The notes below the pieces were generated by a model. It worked only from the letters and a program-made list of their open reading frames with translations, was not told where the DNA came from and searched no databases. This document shows positions 12,001 through 22,914 of a stretch of DNA of 64,000 bases, piece by piece. The stretch's first letter is position 1; the number at the start of each line of letters is the position of its first letter. A program made the translations under genes and the position numbers. The DNA is from Thelephora terrestris (lineage: Eukaryota; Basidiomycota; Agaricomycetes; Thelephorales; Thelephoraceae): NCBI GenBank assembly GCA_015956445.1, contig WIUZ02000009.1, forward strand, positions 434,001 to 498,000, read 5' to 3'.

Positions 12001-13000
12001 GATGTCTTGAGCAACGAGAGTGTGCGCTAGCGGGTGGGAGCGAGGAGAACGAGCAGAGCACGAGCGGAGAGAGGAAAAAGAAAGAGGAAATGGTGAAGGG
12101 GGAGCCCGATGGCGAGGAGGAGATGGTGGTGTCCTCGGAAGAGGAGCACGTGCCGGATCACATTCCGAGCCGCAAAGACATTATTCTCTTTGCTTCGGTT
12201 ATTCTTCCCTTCGCCGAGACCGGCAAGAAAAGAGGGGGATGCTCAAAGGGTGTGTTTGAGGCTGAATTCCTAAGGCTGTGCTTTGATGCTGTGCTTAGGG
12301 CTGTGCTTAGGGCTATGTATTGAGGCTGTGTATTGATGCTGTGCTTAGGGCTGTGCCTAAGGCTGTGTTGAGGCTGTGTCGTGTGACTAGACCTAAAAAG
12401 GAAGGTGTACACTTACACCTGGGGCTGTGCTAGATATGTTGTAAAGGTGACAAGATATGTCATAAAACTGGGAGGGTATAACTGATACCCTAAACTTTGC
12501 TGCAGATGACGTCTAGTACGTCTAACTGATATGTCTTCAATAATCTTCAGATAATAAACCTATGTCGTAAAATATGTTGTAAGTCCTTGTGGTACTGCTA
12601 AATCTGGCTGTCACTCAGTCAGTCACTTCTCTGAGGTGGAGGGTTATCTGCCTGAAGTTTCAGACTTCAGTACTAACAGATACCAAATACTCCAATGTCT
12701 CAAGTGTACTAAGCTTATTCAGTTCTTCTGACTTAGAACTTCTTCTCACAGAGGGTAGGGCTAAATATGGTATGTGATTGCTCAAAATCACTCAACCACA
12801 CAGTCCTAAGGGAATTGAGGCAGATACTTTAGAGGGTAGATGTAGAGAGAGAGGGGTAGATGTAAAGTGGGGGGGAAAGAGACACTGAGCAAAAAGATGC
12901 TCAGCTGATGTGAGGATAGAGCAAACTGTGCTTTTCTCCTGAGCAGTAGGTACCTGTTTTTCTCTTAGAAGTGGGGTTGAGGTCTATATATACTATTTTA
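12001..13000. other. Non-coding stretch with short GGCTGTGCTTAG repeats
   Basis: At 12250-12375 there are tandem variants of GGCTGTGCTTAG. A plus-strand frame at 12090-12323 is acidic (EPDGEEEMVVSSEEEH) but has no recognised domain and runs into the repeats. 12420-13000 shows nothing I can support. Confidence 0.4.
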
Positions 13001-13007
13001 CACAAGA

Positions 13008-13196
13008 ATGTTCCAGAACATTCCAGCACTTTCCACAATGTTCCATAATATTCTGTCATGTTCCATCAGCTTCCATAACATTCTAGGTGTGACAAATCAT
13101 CACATTTGTGATGTTCTGTCACCTTCTAGAATGTTCCAGCACTTTCCAGCATGTTCCAGGAAGTTCCATGATGTTCTAGGGCTTTCCATGGCTATC
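13008..13196. repeat. 10-bp-phased TTCCA/TTCTA array (heat-shock-element-like)
   Basis: TTCCA, TTCTG or TTCTA recurs every 10 bp in two blocks, 13010-13085 and about 13115-13190, with variable 5-bp spacers. Two places read TTC-nn-GAA-nn-TTC (TTCCAGAACATTC and TTCTAGAATGTTC), the consensus of a heat-shock factor site. It could be a phased protein-binding array or a decameric satellite. Confidence 0.7.
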
Positions 13197-13223
13197 TGAT
13201 CTCTTGATCTAATCCCTAGGATC

Positions 13224-13225
13224 CT

Positions 13226-13256
<31 letters not shown>
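13224..13256 (+). repeat. CTTAT microsatellite
   Basis: About six tandem copies of the 5-bp unit CTTAT. A similar run lies at 17617-17656 in the palindromic element. Confidence 0.9.
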
Positions 13257-13329
13257 GAATGTATTATAATTAGACTTTCTGTTATCTAATCTTATCTGGC
13301 TTAAATAATTCTTTAATCATTTAAATAAT

Positions 13330-15884
13330 CCATTGTTCAACTTGTTGACTATAAATTGTGCGTAAAATCATAAATAAATAATGATAATCCTGGGGTCCGA
13401 CAGCGGTTTGACAAGATAGAACATGTGCGAAAGACAGCATTGAAACACTCGAAGATCTCACTTGCTGAACCAACCATGGGGCCAAACCGGCGAATATCAG
13501 CCCACAGATGCCCAAGGATGTGAAGTTTGACCTTTGATATCATCTTTGTAGGGTCAATGAGCATGAAACCATCAAGCACATTGCTTGCTGCAATGTTGAC
13601 GTCATCCTACAAGCAACAAACTCTTGTTAGTTGTCAGTGATGATCAAAGGGAAGACAAACTAGGTATTGTTCAAGGTTATCAATCTCTGGCATCCATAAC
13701 AATGCAGTGAGTTCACCAATTGCTTTCCAAAGGTAGAAGGTGTATGGATCACAGATGTTGTGGGTGTGGAATGTGTTTGTTTGTATGATGGATTTGAATT
13801 GCCTCCCAATAAATGACCCAGCATACTGCATGATGTATCCTGCACGAATAGGGGGGATGTTCAGTCCATCAATATTTGTGGATTGCAATTGAACCGCATA
13901 TTTTTTCTTCTGTTCAGTTGTCCACTTGGTATGACTGAAGTGCCAGTTGTACTTCACAATCCCAAGCAGGATTGTGTGGAGGATTTCAATAGGTGAGTCT
14001 TGTGTGGGGTCAAAGCCTATTGGCAATATCAGATAATATGCTGGGAGTAAACAATGACTCACATACCTTTCAGGGTAAAAATCTTGTTTGTGGTGAGGGA
14101 CTGGTTCTCATCAACCCAGTTGCTGAGCTCTTGCTCAATCTCTGCCACAGCTGTTCCCTCATTCTTCATGGTCTGGGCACGCTCTAGCAGCTGGTCAATC
14201 CAATACTGGGTATAGCTGTCCTTTATCCCAGTTGTGCTCTGCTCTTTCAGGACCCTTGCCTTTATGCCCGAACATGCAAGTTTGAGTTGCCTCTGGAGGC
14301 TCTCAACAATCTCGCAGGAACATCGAGGCTCCCCTGGCTAAGATATTAGTCAGAAAAATATTGGGAGAATCAACAATTTGCCCACAAACCATGAAAAGTT
14401 TGTGATATCTCTCATCTGTCTCCTTCTCAAGCATGGTACCTCTAGCCTTGCACTTCGACAGAGAAAATTTCCCTTTCCTCCTATGTGACCTGCAACCTCA
14501 CTTTGCATAGGATTGTCAGAGGGGTCTGCATTCAGTTGGAGGTGGACCTTAGCCAGCCCATGAGTGCTGGCATCATAGACAGTGATTGGGTTTGCATGTG
14601 TATCCCTTCAGCATGGTTAAAGCTTGGCAATGCAACTGAAGGACTTGGAGCAAAGGACATACTCAACAGTATCAACAAATGCTTGCAACTGTTCAGGGAT
14701 TGTGGCATTGGGACTTGAGGATAGAAAATGGACGTGAAATTCTTGCTGCAGTAGCTTTCGGGGAAGGTTGCGATGGGAAGCATAGGAGTTCCAATGTTTT
14801 TTCCAGGCTTTTGAGCGATTTCCTGACACATCATCACCAAAGTAATTGATGAAGTTTGTATACAATGGAAGACCCCCAGCGATCTCTCAGTCAGGATTAG
14901 GCATCTGGGCTGAGATAACTTTTGAGTCATCTGTCTCTTGTCAGCAAAAAAATAACACGAGCAGAATTAAAAAAATTACCGTCACAACACACAGGAACCA
15001 ACCCTTGGTCCATGAGTTCAGGATAGGTGTCCTGAAATTCACAGGCATCAATCTGTGCTGTTTGACTGCCATCAATGGACACAGTGCCATCCGGAAACTT
15101 TTTGACCTGGAAAACATCTGCCTTGACACGTCCCTTGTAAGTTAGCCACCATGCTGGGACAACAAAGTCTCCATTCTTCAGGCATGCAAACTCCAGGACA
15201 TAGTAGTGGCGTGCGCCATCTGCATACATTGGGCTCAGGAGTCCTAAGTCCATCTCCTTTCGCCACTTCTCTGCATGCCAGATTTCTGTGATAGGACCAT
15301 CAGGGGTTTCAGGATAAATTCGGATATGCGGGCAGACAAGGGGGTTGGCGTAATCCTGGGGTGAGAAATATCAATGAGACTCAAAAGAGCAGAAATTGTG
15401 GCTCAACTAACATTAGTGATAATTTTCCTGATGTCATTCATGTAGAACAAGTTTCCATGGGCCGACTTGTACAGTTTCGAGGGGGTACCAGAGGTTTCAC
15501 AAAGTTTTGCCTGAGTGTCTCGCAGCTGCCTGAACGATGGTACACTTTGGACCCCACTCTCTTTGAGAACCCAGAGAAAAACCTTCATGAGGGAATCTGA
15601 TACATGCAACCGAGGCATGCTATCCAGTGTATCGAGCAGAAACATCTACTCAAAGACATCAGCACTCTAACCCACAACCAAACCGATGTGACATACTGTC
15701 TTGCTCTCATATGGATACCATTCTGTCTCCCTATCTGGAAATGGCTTTCTGAACGCAACACTCTCAAACTTGTCCAGTGGCATTGATGAATCTAGTAGAC
15801 ATCAATGAGAAATGTTGTAATGTTGTGTGTTCCGGCTGATAATTAAAGGACATACATGCAGTGTTCATTAGTGGTTACCAGGGA
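13330..15884 (-). pseudogene. Transposon-type protein ([12 protein letters not shown] family), body
   Basis: Read on the minus strand, conserved blocks of a large Agaricomycete transposon-associated family occur in order: KFESVAFRKPFPDR, LDSMPRLHVSDSLMKVFLWV and NLFYMNDI (15780-15410); YYVLEFACLKNGDFVVPAWW (15200); [15 protein letters not shown] and [15 protein letters not shown] (14840-14740); KCKARGTMLEKETDERYHKLF (14460-14400); SYTQYWIDQLLERAQ (14200); [20 protein letters not shown] (14005); and KVKLHILGHLWADIRRFG with SEIFECFNAVFR (13550-13440). Introns with GT-AG ends separate some blocks. A stop or frame change between some blocks, near 14700-14500, suggests decay. The family is recalled from fungal genomes, usually annotated only as hypothetical or transposase-like. 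The N-terminus lies at 20573-21155, beyond the inserted palindrome. Confidence 0.7.
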
Positions 15885-15894
15885 TTTACATAAA
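15885..15894 (+). repeat. 10-bp target duplication, left
   Basis: TTTACATAAA, repeated exactly at 20563-20572 on the other side of the palindromic element. Confidence 0.9.
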
Positions 15895-17212
15895 AAGTGT
15901 GGCAAGGGTGCCATTTTATGACAGTTAATCAGTGGGAAGGATTTGACAATAAATGTGTGGGAAGCACAAAGGGGTGGTCAAGTAGCGTTTGGGGCCTAAT
16001 CGGGACATATTTGGGCCTGATGGGATTACATAACAGGAGCATCAGTAGGAACAGAATTGGTCGTGTGAGGGGGTCATGTGACCAGATGATGTTGGCAGAC
16101 GGGGTTTTGACGTTAAATCTGTGGGAAGCACAAAGGGGTGGTCAAGTAGCATTGGGGGCCTAATCGGAATATATTTGGACCTAATGGGGGTATATGACAG
16201 GGGCATCAGTGGGTCCGTGATGGATTGTGCAAGAAGGTCATGTGACATGGCCAGGAAAGGGAATTCCAAAAGGGGAAGTTTTTATGGCTTATATAAGCAA
16301 TGATGGAGAGGTGTTGTGAGGGAATATTCCAAATGGAGATATTTTGATGGCCAACATAAGCTGGTCATGTGATGTATGAGTGAGAGAGGATTATGTAAGC
16401 AAGTCATGTGACTGACCAGAAAAGGAAATTTTTGATGGCTTACATAAGCAACTCAAAAATGATTTTGGCATTGAATTTCCTTTTTGGGAAATTTTGATAG
16501 CTGACATAAGCAGATCATGTGACTGAAAAAGTGGGTGTTGCTTATGTAATCAGGTCATGTGACCGACCAAAAAAGGAAAGTTTTGATGGCTTACATAAGT
16601 GTCTGAAAAATGCTTTTGGAGGGTTCTTTCCCAAAAAGGAAATTCCTTTTTAGGAAATATTTGATGGATTACCAAAAAAAGAAAATTTGATTGCTTACAT
16701 AAGCAACTCAAAATGAGATTTCCCAAACAGGAAATTTCCTTTTTAGGAAAGACTTTCCAAAATAGGCAATTTTGATGGCTTACATAAGCAACTCAAAAAT
16801 GGTACTGGAAATAATTACCAAAAAAGAAAATTTTCTAAAAAGGAAATTATATGTTAGAAATTTTGGAAAAATGCCAGAAAAATACTGAAAAAATACTGAA
16901 AAAATTCCCACGGATCTAGAAAGTCCCAAAAAATGCAAATAAATCCCACAAATATCCAAATAATTTGTTTTTCTGGCTGGAAAAATCAGGAAAAAATCTG
17001 AAGTAATTTCCAAAAAATCCAGAATATAGATAAATATTTTATAAAAGTTATTTCGATTTTTTTTGTTCATTAAATAGCCTATAATTTTGATATCAATGTA
17101 TTTTCTGCCCACAAAATTCATAGAAATCCTAAAAAGGTAATTGAAAATTAAAAATGACAATTATATCTAAAATATTCATTATATCATAAAGTTCAGATCT
17201 GTTTGTAGTCAT

Positions 17213-17720
17213 AACCTAACCCTAAACCTGTCCCTAACCCTAAACCTAAACCTGCCCTAAACCTAAACCTACCCTAAACCTCAATCTAATGCTAAACCTA
17301 ACCTGCCCTAAACCTAACCTGCCCTAAACCTAACCTGCCCTAAACCTAACCTGCCCTAAACCTAACCTGCCCTAAACCTAAACCTAAACCTAAACCTAAA
17401 CCTAACCTAACCTCAACATAACCTAAACCTAAACCTAAACCTAACCACCCTAAACCTAACCCATCTCAAACCTAACCTGCCCTAATCCTAGCCTGCCCTA
17501 AACCTAACCTAACCTAACCTAACCTAACCTAAACCTAAACCTAAACCCAACCTGTCCTAAACCTAACCCAATTCTAACCTCACCTAGTCCTAACCCTGAC
17601 CTGGCCTAGTTTGGCCTTATCTTATCTTATCTTATCTTATCTTATCTTATCTTATCCTATTTACGTAGCCTAAACCTAACCTAACCCAGCCTAGCCTAAC
17701 CCAATGTAGTCCACTTAACC
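17213..17720 (+). repeat. Degenerate CCTAAA telomere-like array (P2 left)
   Basis: Runs of CCTAAACCTAACC and CCTGCCCTAAA, including tandem CTAACCTGCCCTAAAC units at 17300-17370. Confidence 0.85.
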
Positions 17721-18569
17721 TAGTCCACCACAGATCACCCAACCTAACCTAAAGTGGTCCACCTGACCTAGCCTGATGCAACTTGACCTGATCTTATCTA
17801 ATCAGCTGTCATCTTATCTAACCTTAATCTAAATACCCTAGCTAACCAACATCTAACCCAACCTCACCTGGCTCACCAGCACATGACTGAGTTACAGGAA
17901 CAAACGGTAAGCTGTACCATCCCATATCCTGTATCCAACCGTCACTCAAGCACATCAACTGTGGTGGACCTACAAGTCAGTGGACCTATAAGCCCACAGA
18001 CCCACACCCACAGACTGCTCACTCAGTAGTGACATCTGTTATCCAATCTCGCCCACATACCACCCTCACCCTGTGTGTTCTGTGCCAGACTGCAACTTCA
18101 CCACAACTCAAGTCCAACCACCTGGCTGAACCTGCAAGCCAGACTGATATAGGCTACAAGTTATGCATCCATGGATTTGTAGACCTGAGAATACATGGTT
18201 TCAGCCAGGTGGCTGAACTTGGGTTGTGGTGAAGTTGCAGTCTGGCACAGAATACAGGGTGAGGGTGGTACATGGGTGAGGTTGAATAATAGATGTCTCT
18301 ACTGAGTGAGCAGTCTACAGTTATGGGTCTGTGGGCTTGTGGGCCCACTAACTTGTAGGTCCACCACAGTTGTTGTGCTTGGGTGACAGATGGATATAGG
18401 ATTGGATGGTGCAGCTCACAGTGTGTTCCTGCAACCCAGTCATATGCTGGTGAGCCAGGTGAGGTTGGGTTAGATGTTGGTTAGCTAGGGTATTTAGATT
18501 GAGGTTAGATAAGATGACAGCTGATTAGATAAGATCAAGTCAAGTTGCATCAGGCTAGGTCAGGTGGAC

Positions 18570-19240
18570 CACTTTAGGTTAGGTTGGGTGATCTGTGGTA
18601 GACTAGGTTAAGTGGACTATGTCAGGTTAGGCTAGGCTGGATTAGGTTAGATTTAGGGTGGGTGAGATAGGATAAGACAAGATAAGGCCAAACTAGGCCA
18701 GGTCAGGGTAGGACTAGGTGAGGTTAGAATTGGGTTAGGTTTAGAGCAGGTTGGGTTTAGGTTTAGATTTAGGTTTAGGTTAGGTTAGGTTAGGTTAGGT
18801 TAGGTTTAGGGCAGGTTAGGTTTAGGGCAGGTTAGGTTTAGGGTGGGTTAGGTTTAGGATTAGGTTAGGTTAGGTTAGGTTTAGGGCAGGCTAGGATTAG
18901 GGTAGGTTAGGTTTGGGATGGGTTAGGTTTAGGTTAGGGTTAGGTTGAGGTTAGGTTAAGTTGTTAGGTTGAGGTTAGGTTAGGTTTAGTGTTAAGTTTA
19001 GGTTTAGGGCAGGTTTAGGGTTAGGTTTAGGTTTAGTGTTGGATTAAGGTTTAGGGCAGGTTTAGGTTTAGGTTTAGGTTTGGTGCTAGGTTAGGTTTGG
19101 TGCTAGGTTAGGTTTGGTGCTAGGTTAGGTTTGGGGTTAGGTTAGGTTAGGTTAGGTTAGGTTTAGGTTTAGGGTTAGGTTTAAGTTTAGGTTAGGTTTA
19201 AGTTTAGGTTAGGTTAGGTCCAGGACTAGGTTTAGGGCTA
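18570..19240 (-). repeat. Degenerate TTTAGG telomere-like array (P2 right)
   Basis: Inverted partner of 17213-17720. It is longer and differs in repeat order, so the arrays have diverged faster than the flanking arm sequence. Confidence 0.85.
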
Positions 19241-20572
19241 GTTTATGACCACGACCCGTTCTGTACTGTATGATATAATGAATATTATAGATTTATTTGT
19301 ATTTTCCTATTTTTATTTATTTTTCTGGGAATTTTATGGATTTTTTGGGGCAAAAAATACATTAATATTGGAATTATAGGCTATTTAATGAACAAAAAAA
19401 ATCGAAATAACTTTTATAAAATATTTATCTATATTCTGGATTTTTTGGAAATTACTTCAGATTCTTTCCTGATTTTTCCAGCCAGAAAAACAAATTATTT
19501 GGATATTTGTGGGATTTATTTGCATTTTTTGGGACTTTCTAGATCCGTGGGAATTTTTTCAGTATTTTTTCAGTATTTTTCTGGCATTTTTCCAAAATTT
19601 CTAACATATAATTTCCTTTTTAGAAAATTTTCTTTTTTGGTAATTATTTCCAGTACCATTTTGAGTTGCTTATGTAAGCCATCAAAATCGCCTATTTTGG
19701 AAAGTCTTTCCTAAAAAGGAAATTTCCTGTTTGGGAAATCTCATTTTGAGTTGCTTATGTAAGCAATCAAATTTTCTTTTTTTGGTAATCCATCAAATAT
19801 TTCCTAAAAAGGAATTTCCTTTTTGGGAAAGAACCCTCCAAAAGCATTTTTCAGACACTTATGTAAGCCATCAAAACTTTCCTTTTTTGGTCGGTCACAT
19901 GACCTGATTACATAAGCAACACCCACTTTTTCAGTCACATGATCTGCTTATGTCAGCTATCAAAATTTCCCAAAAAGGAAATTCAATGCCAAAATCATTT
20001 TTGAGTTGCTTATGTAAGCCATCAAAAATTTCCTTTTCTGGTCAGTCACATGACTTGCTTACATAATCCTCTCTCACTCATACATCACATGACCAGCTTA
20101 TGTTGGCCATCAAAATATCTCCATTTGGAATATTCCCTCACAACACCTCTCCATCATTGCTTATATAAGCCATAAAAACTTCCCCTTTTGGAATTCCCTT
20201 TCCTGGCCATGTCACATGACCTTCTTGCACAATCCATCACGGACCCACTGATGCCCCTGTCATATACCCCCATTAGGTCCAAATATATTCCGATTAGGCC
20301 CCCAATGCTACTTGACCACCCCTTTGTGCTTCCCACAGATTTAACGTCAAAACCCCGTCTGCCAACATCATCTGGTCACATGACCCCCTCACACGACCAA
20401 TTCTGTTCCTACTGATGCTCCTGTTATGTAATCCCATCAGGCCCAAATATGTCCCGATTAGGCCCCAAACGCTACTTGACCACCCCTTTGTGCTTCCCAC
20501 ACATTTATTGTCAAATCCTTCCCACTGATTAACTGTCATAAAATGGCACCCTTGCCACACTTTTTACATAAA

Positions 20573-21155
20573 TGGTTGTCACCACAGCTGCAGTGTTTAG
20601 CACATTTGGTACAGTCTCATCCTCGTCTTGACCTAGCAGAAGGGCTTCGCCAAATGTGGTCAAAAGCCATTCATCGAGAGATCGGTCACGTCCATCGGTC
20701 CTGGAACACGAGGCGTCTTCGGTCTGATTGATGAAATCTTGAAGCCATTCAGTTTGCCCATGATCCTCTTCAATCAATACAGGACGAGCAGGGGCTAATG
20801 TCTCTCGAGCGTTCACCTGGATAGAAGGAATTGCCTCTGGAGTGAGAAATTCATCCCACATAGTGGTGGACTGCTCAGCCTCGCGATGGAAGTTTTGACA
20901 CAATCGCTCCTGCGTCTTGTCATACCGCTTCTTTGTGGTTTCGCATTCGTGATGGTGCTTGCTTCTGAGGTGAGCGTGAGCACTCGACCAGAGAATCCAG
21001 GGCTCGTTGCTGCTCCCAGCGAGACACGTTTGACAGCGAACCTTCCCAGTTTCACTGGAGATCTCAAATTCTGATTTATAAATGTACGTTAGCCGAATGA
21101 CACTCATCCCCGAGTTGGACTTACCAAGGGGCAACTCTTTCTTAGGGGTAGGCAT
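20573..21155 (-). CDS. Zinc-finger N-terminus of the interrupted transposon-type gene
   Basis: A start at 21155 gives MPTPKKELPL, then a 54-nt intron (21124-21071) with GTAAGT donor, CTAAC branch motif and CAG acceptor, then a frame to 20573. Early in the second exon a BED/C2H2-like finger is visible: VRCQTC, then HLRSKHHHEC. An acidic linker follows (EEDHGQTEWLQDFINQTED). The downstream family blocks lie at 13.3-15.9 kb, on the far side of P2. The 10-bp target site covers the donor site of an intron that would start GTAAAT, so P2 separates the N-terminus from the body at an exon/intron junction. Confidence 0.6.
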
Positions 21156-21326
21156 TCTCAAGGCGTGCAGGAACGAAAAATTGACAAGTCCCAGCAAGAC
21201 TAATCCTGTGGGAGCCGGGTGCAAAACATTTTCCAACCCATTTCGTGGTGTTCCGCCGTTTCTCTCCCCCAACCATCTCTTAGTCCACCCTTTGAAGCTT
21301 GCCAAATCTGACAAGACAAATGGCAT

Positions 21327-21977
21327 CAGTTGCAGACTTCCAAGCGCGTGTGAGGGCTCAAGCAATGCAGGCAAACCGCAACACGCCTGAAATTACGATG
21401 AACGACGGGCCCAACCCACCGGAAAACAAATGAGACAACGGGTCCGACAACAAGCTCATCGAGAATGACACAGATACTGCGGTCAATGAAGCCACTCACC
21501 CGATGACCACTGTTCAGCATGGGGATCTTACCCTTGACAACGTCACTTGCCTCATCCAGCATCACAACTTGCCCGAAGCCATCATCTCAGATGTACGGAA
21601 TTTTCAGCAGGTATTCCCTTGAGTCTCTGGCACAAGCAAAGCTGACTTATCACCTGCAGCTGCCTCCCTCTGCACAAATGGTTCGCATTTTTCTCGGTCT
21701 ACAAGAAATCCATGTGTTCATGGCCACGTTACCGCGACCGGACGAACGGTGGCAAGTCACGGCTTCGTTCAAAGCAAGTCTCTGTGAACGCGCCGCCAAT
21801 GACTTTTCTCACGTCGGCTGTCATTTAGAAGAACGTCAAGACTTACACAAAGGCCGTCTTCATTCAAGCAGCAGCAAAAGATTACCAGTCCAACATGATT
21901 GTCAGTTATGTTGAGGTATGTGTCAATGGAAGCTTTCTTCTCATGTCTCATCACTGTCCCAGGTCATCATCAAGCAC
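21327..21977 (+). pseudogene. Unknown gene, 5' part, interrupted by D#1
   Basis: The plus strand from ATG 21327 reads MASVADFQARVRAQAMQANR. Later blocks include a VQHGDLTLDNVTCLIQHHN region at about 21510 and an IQAAAKDYQSNMIVSYV segment ending near 21913, followed by a GT-AG intron (gtatgt to cccag, 21914-21962). I do not recognise the family. D#1 is inserted just after the intron, and plausible coding resumes at 25426. Stops between blocks suggest a decayed gene or unseen introns. Confidence 0.35.
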
Positions 21978-22914
21978 CTTTGTGTCAGGGCCACTCTTCG
22001 CCCTTCAGGTACCAGTGCTGTTGGTGAGTCGCAACTCCAACCAACAAGAAACAATGGGGCAAAGGGGGAACGACTTCCCTATATCCACCCAAAGTCTACG
22101 TGGTCCAAAACGCGATGGACGAGCGTTCTCCGGTAGGTTGTCCGAATTCACAACAGGAGTGCCGAGCCTCTATCAGGTAAATCCCTATCGTCTTCTGAGG
22201 GCAGATACAAGAGCCCGAGGATGGCGCCTCAAACTGATGACTTGATCCAAAGAGCAGTGCGGAACTCGATGTCGTGTCCGAGCTCGCTTCAAACACCGGT
22301 TAGGGATCAAGACTGAGTGAGAGAGGAGAGCGAACGGTTCAAGGAGTTACTCGATAAGCTCTTCAGTGGCCTACAGCAAATACACCGATGCTGCAAGGAG
22401 AAGAGGACTTCCCGAGATATCAAAGATGGGGAGTCCTCAGCTACTCTACTGGTACCTATATAGGAGAGTGGCCGGGACATAGATAACCCTATCTAATAAT
22501 AACTCGGAGCAAAGAAGGGCCGAGAGTAAGCACGAACAGTAAGCGGCCCGGAGTATAGAATTGAAATGATAAGGGAGTGACTAATGGGTCAGGGTTCGTG
22601 AGAGAATAAGAAAGGGGTCATGACGTCGTGTGGGAAAGGAATGACAAAGGATAATATCACATGCAAGGACGAACCAATGAGAGGACGACGCGTCAGCTCG
22701 TCCGATCGGGACAATCAAAAGACCGAGTGGGACTTGAATGTCGAGGGCGAATGTATGAGGAGTCTGGGTCGGTGAAACAATGGACCGATCCAATGGCGAA
22801 TAGGACGCGAGCGCTGTCGATGGTCGAATAAAGCGTAGCGCGAACCGGTCGTTGGATCCATCAAACTCCCTTCTTCCTAAACCAACAATCCCACCAACCA
22901 ACTACTCATCCACT

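Larger units (their letters stand above)
15895..20562. mobile_element. Mutator-like palindromic element P2 (10-bp TSD)
   Basis: The ends are AAGTGTGGCAAGGGTGCC and its exact complement, and the whole 4668 bp folds on itself around a centre near 18230. Very long terminal inverted repeats and a 10-bp duplication fit a Mutator-like (MULE) foldback. Each arm carries six copies of TCATGTGA and many copies of CTTACATAAG-type motifs, then AT-rich DNA, then a CCTAA array. Open frames in the arms occur as mirror pairs and have no domain, so I do not call them genes. Arms are nearly identical outside the CCTAA arrays, which suggests a young palindrome or ongoing arm conversion. Confidence 0.85.

Noticed and set aside
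16780-17160. 126-aa frame and its mirror at 19388-19714
   Set aside because: The two are the same sequence in the two arms of the palindrome, AT-rich and without domain similarity.
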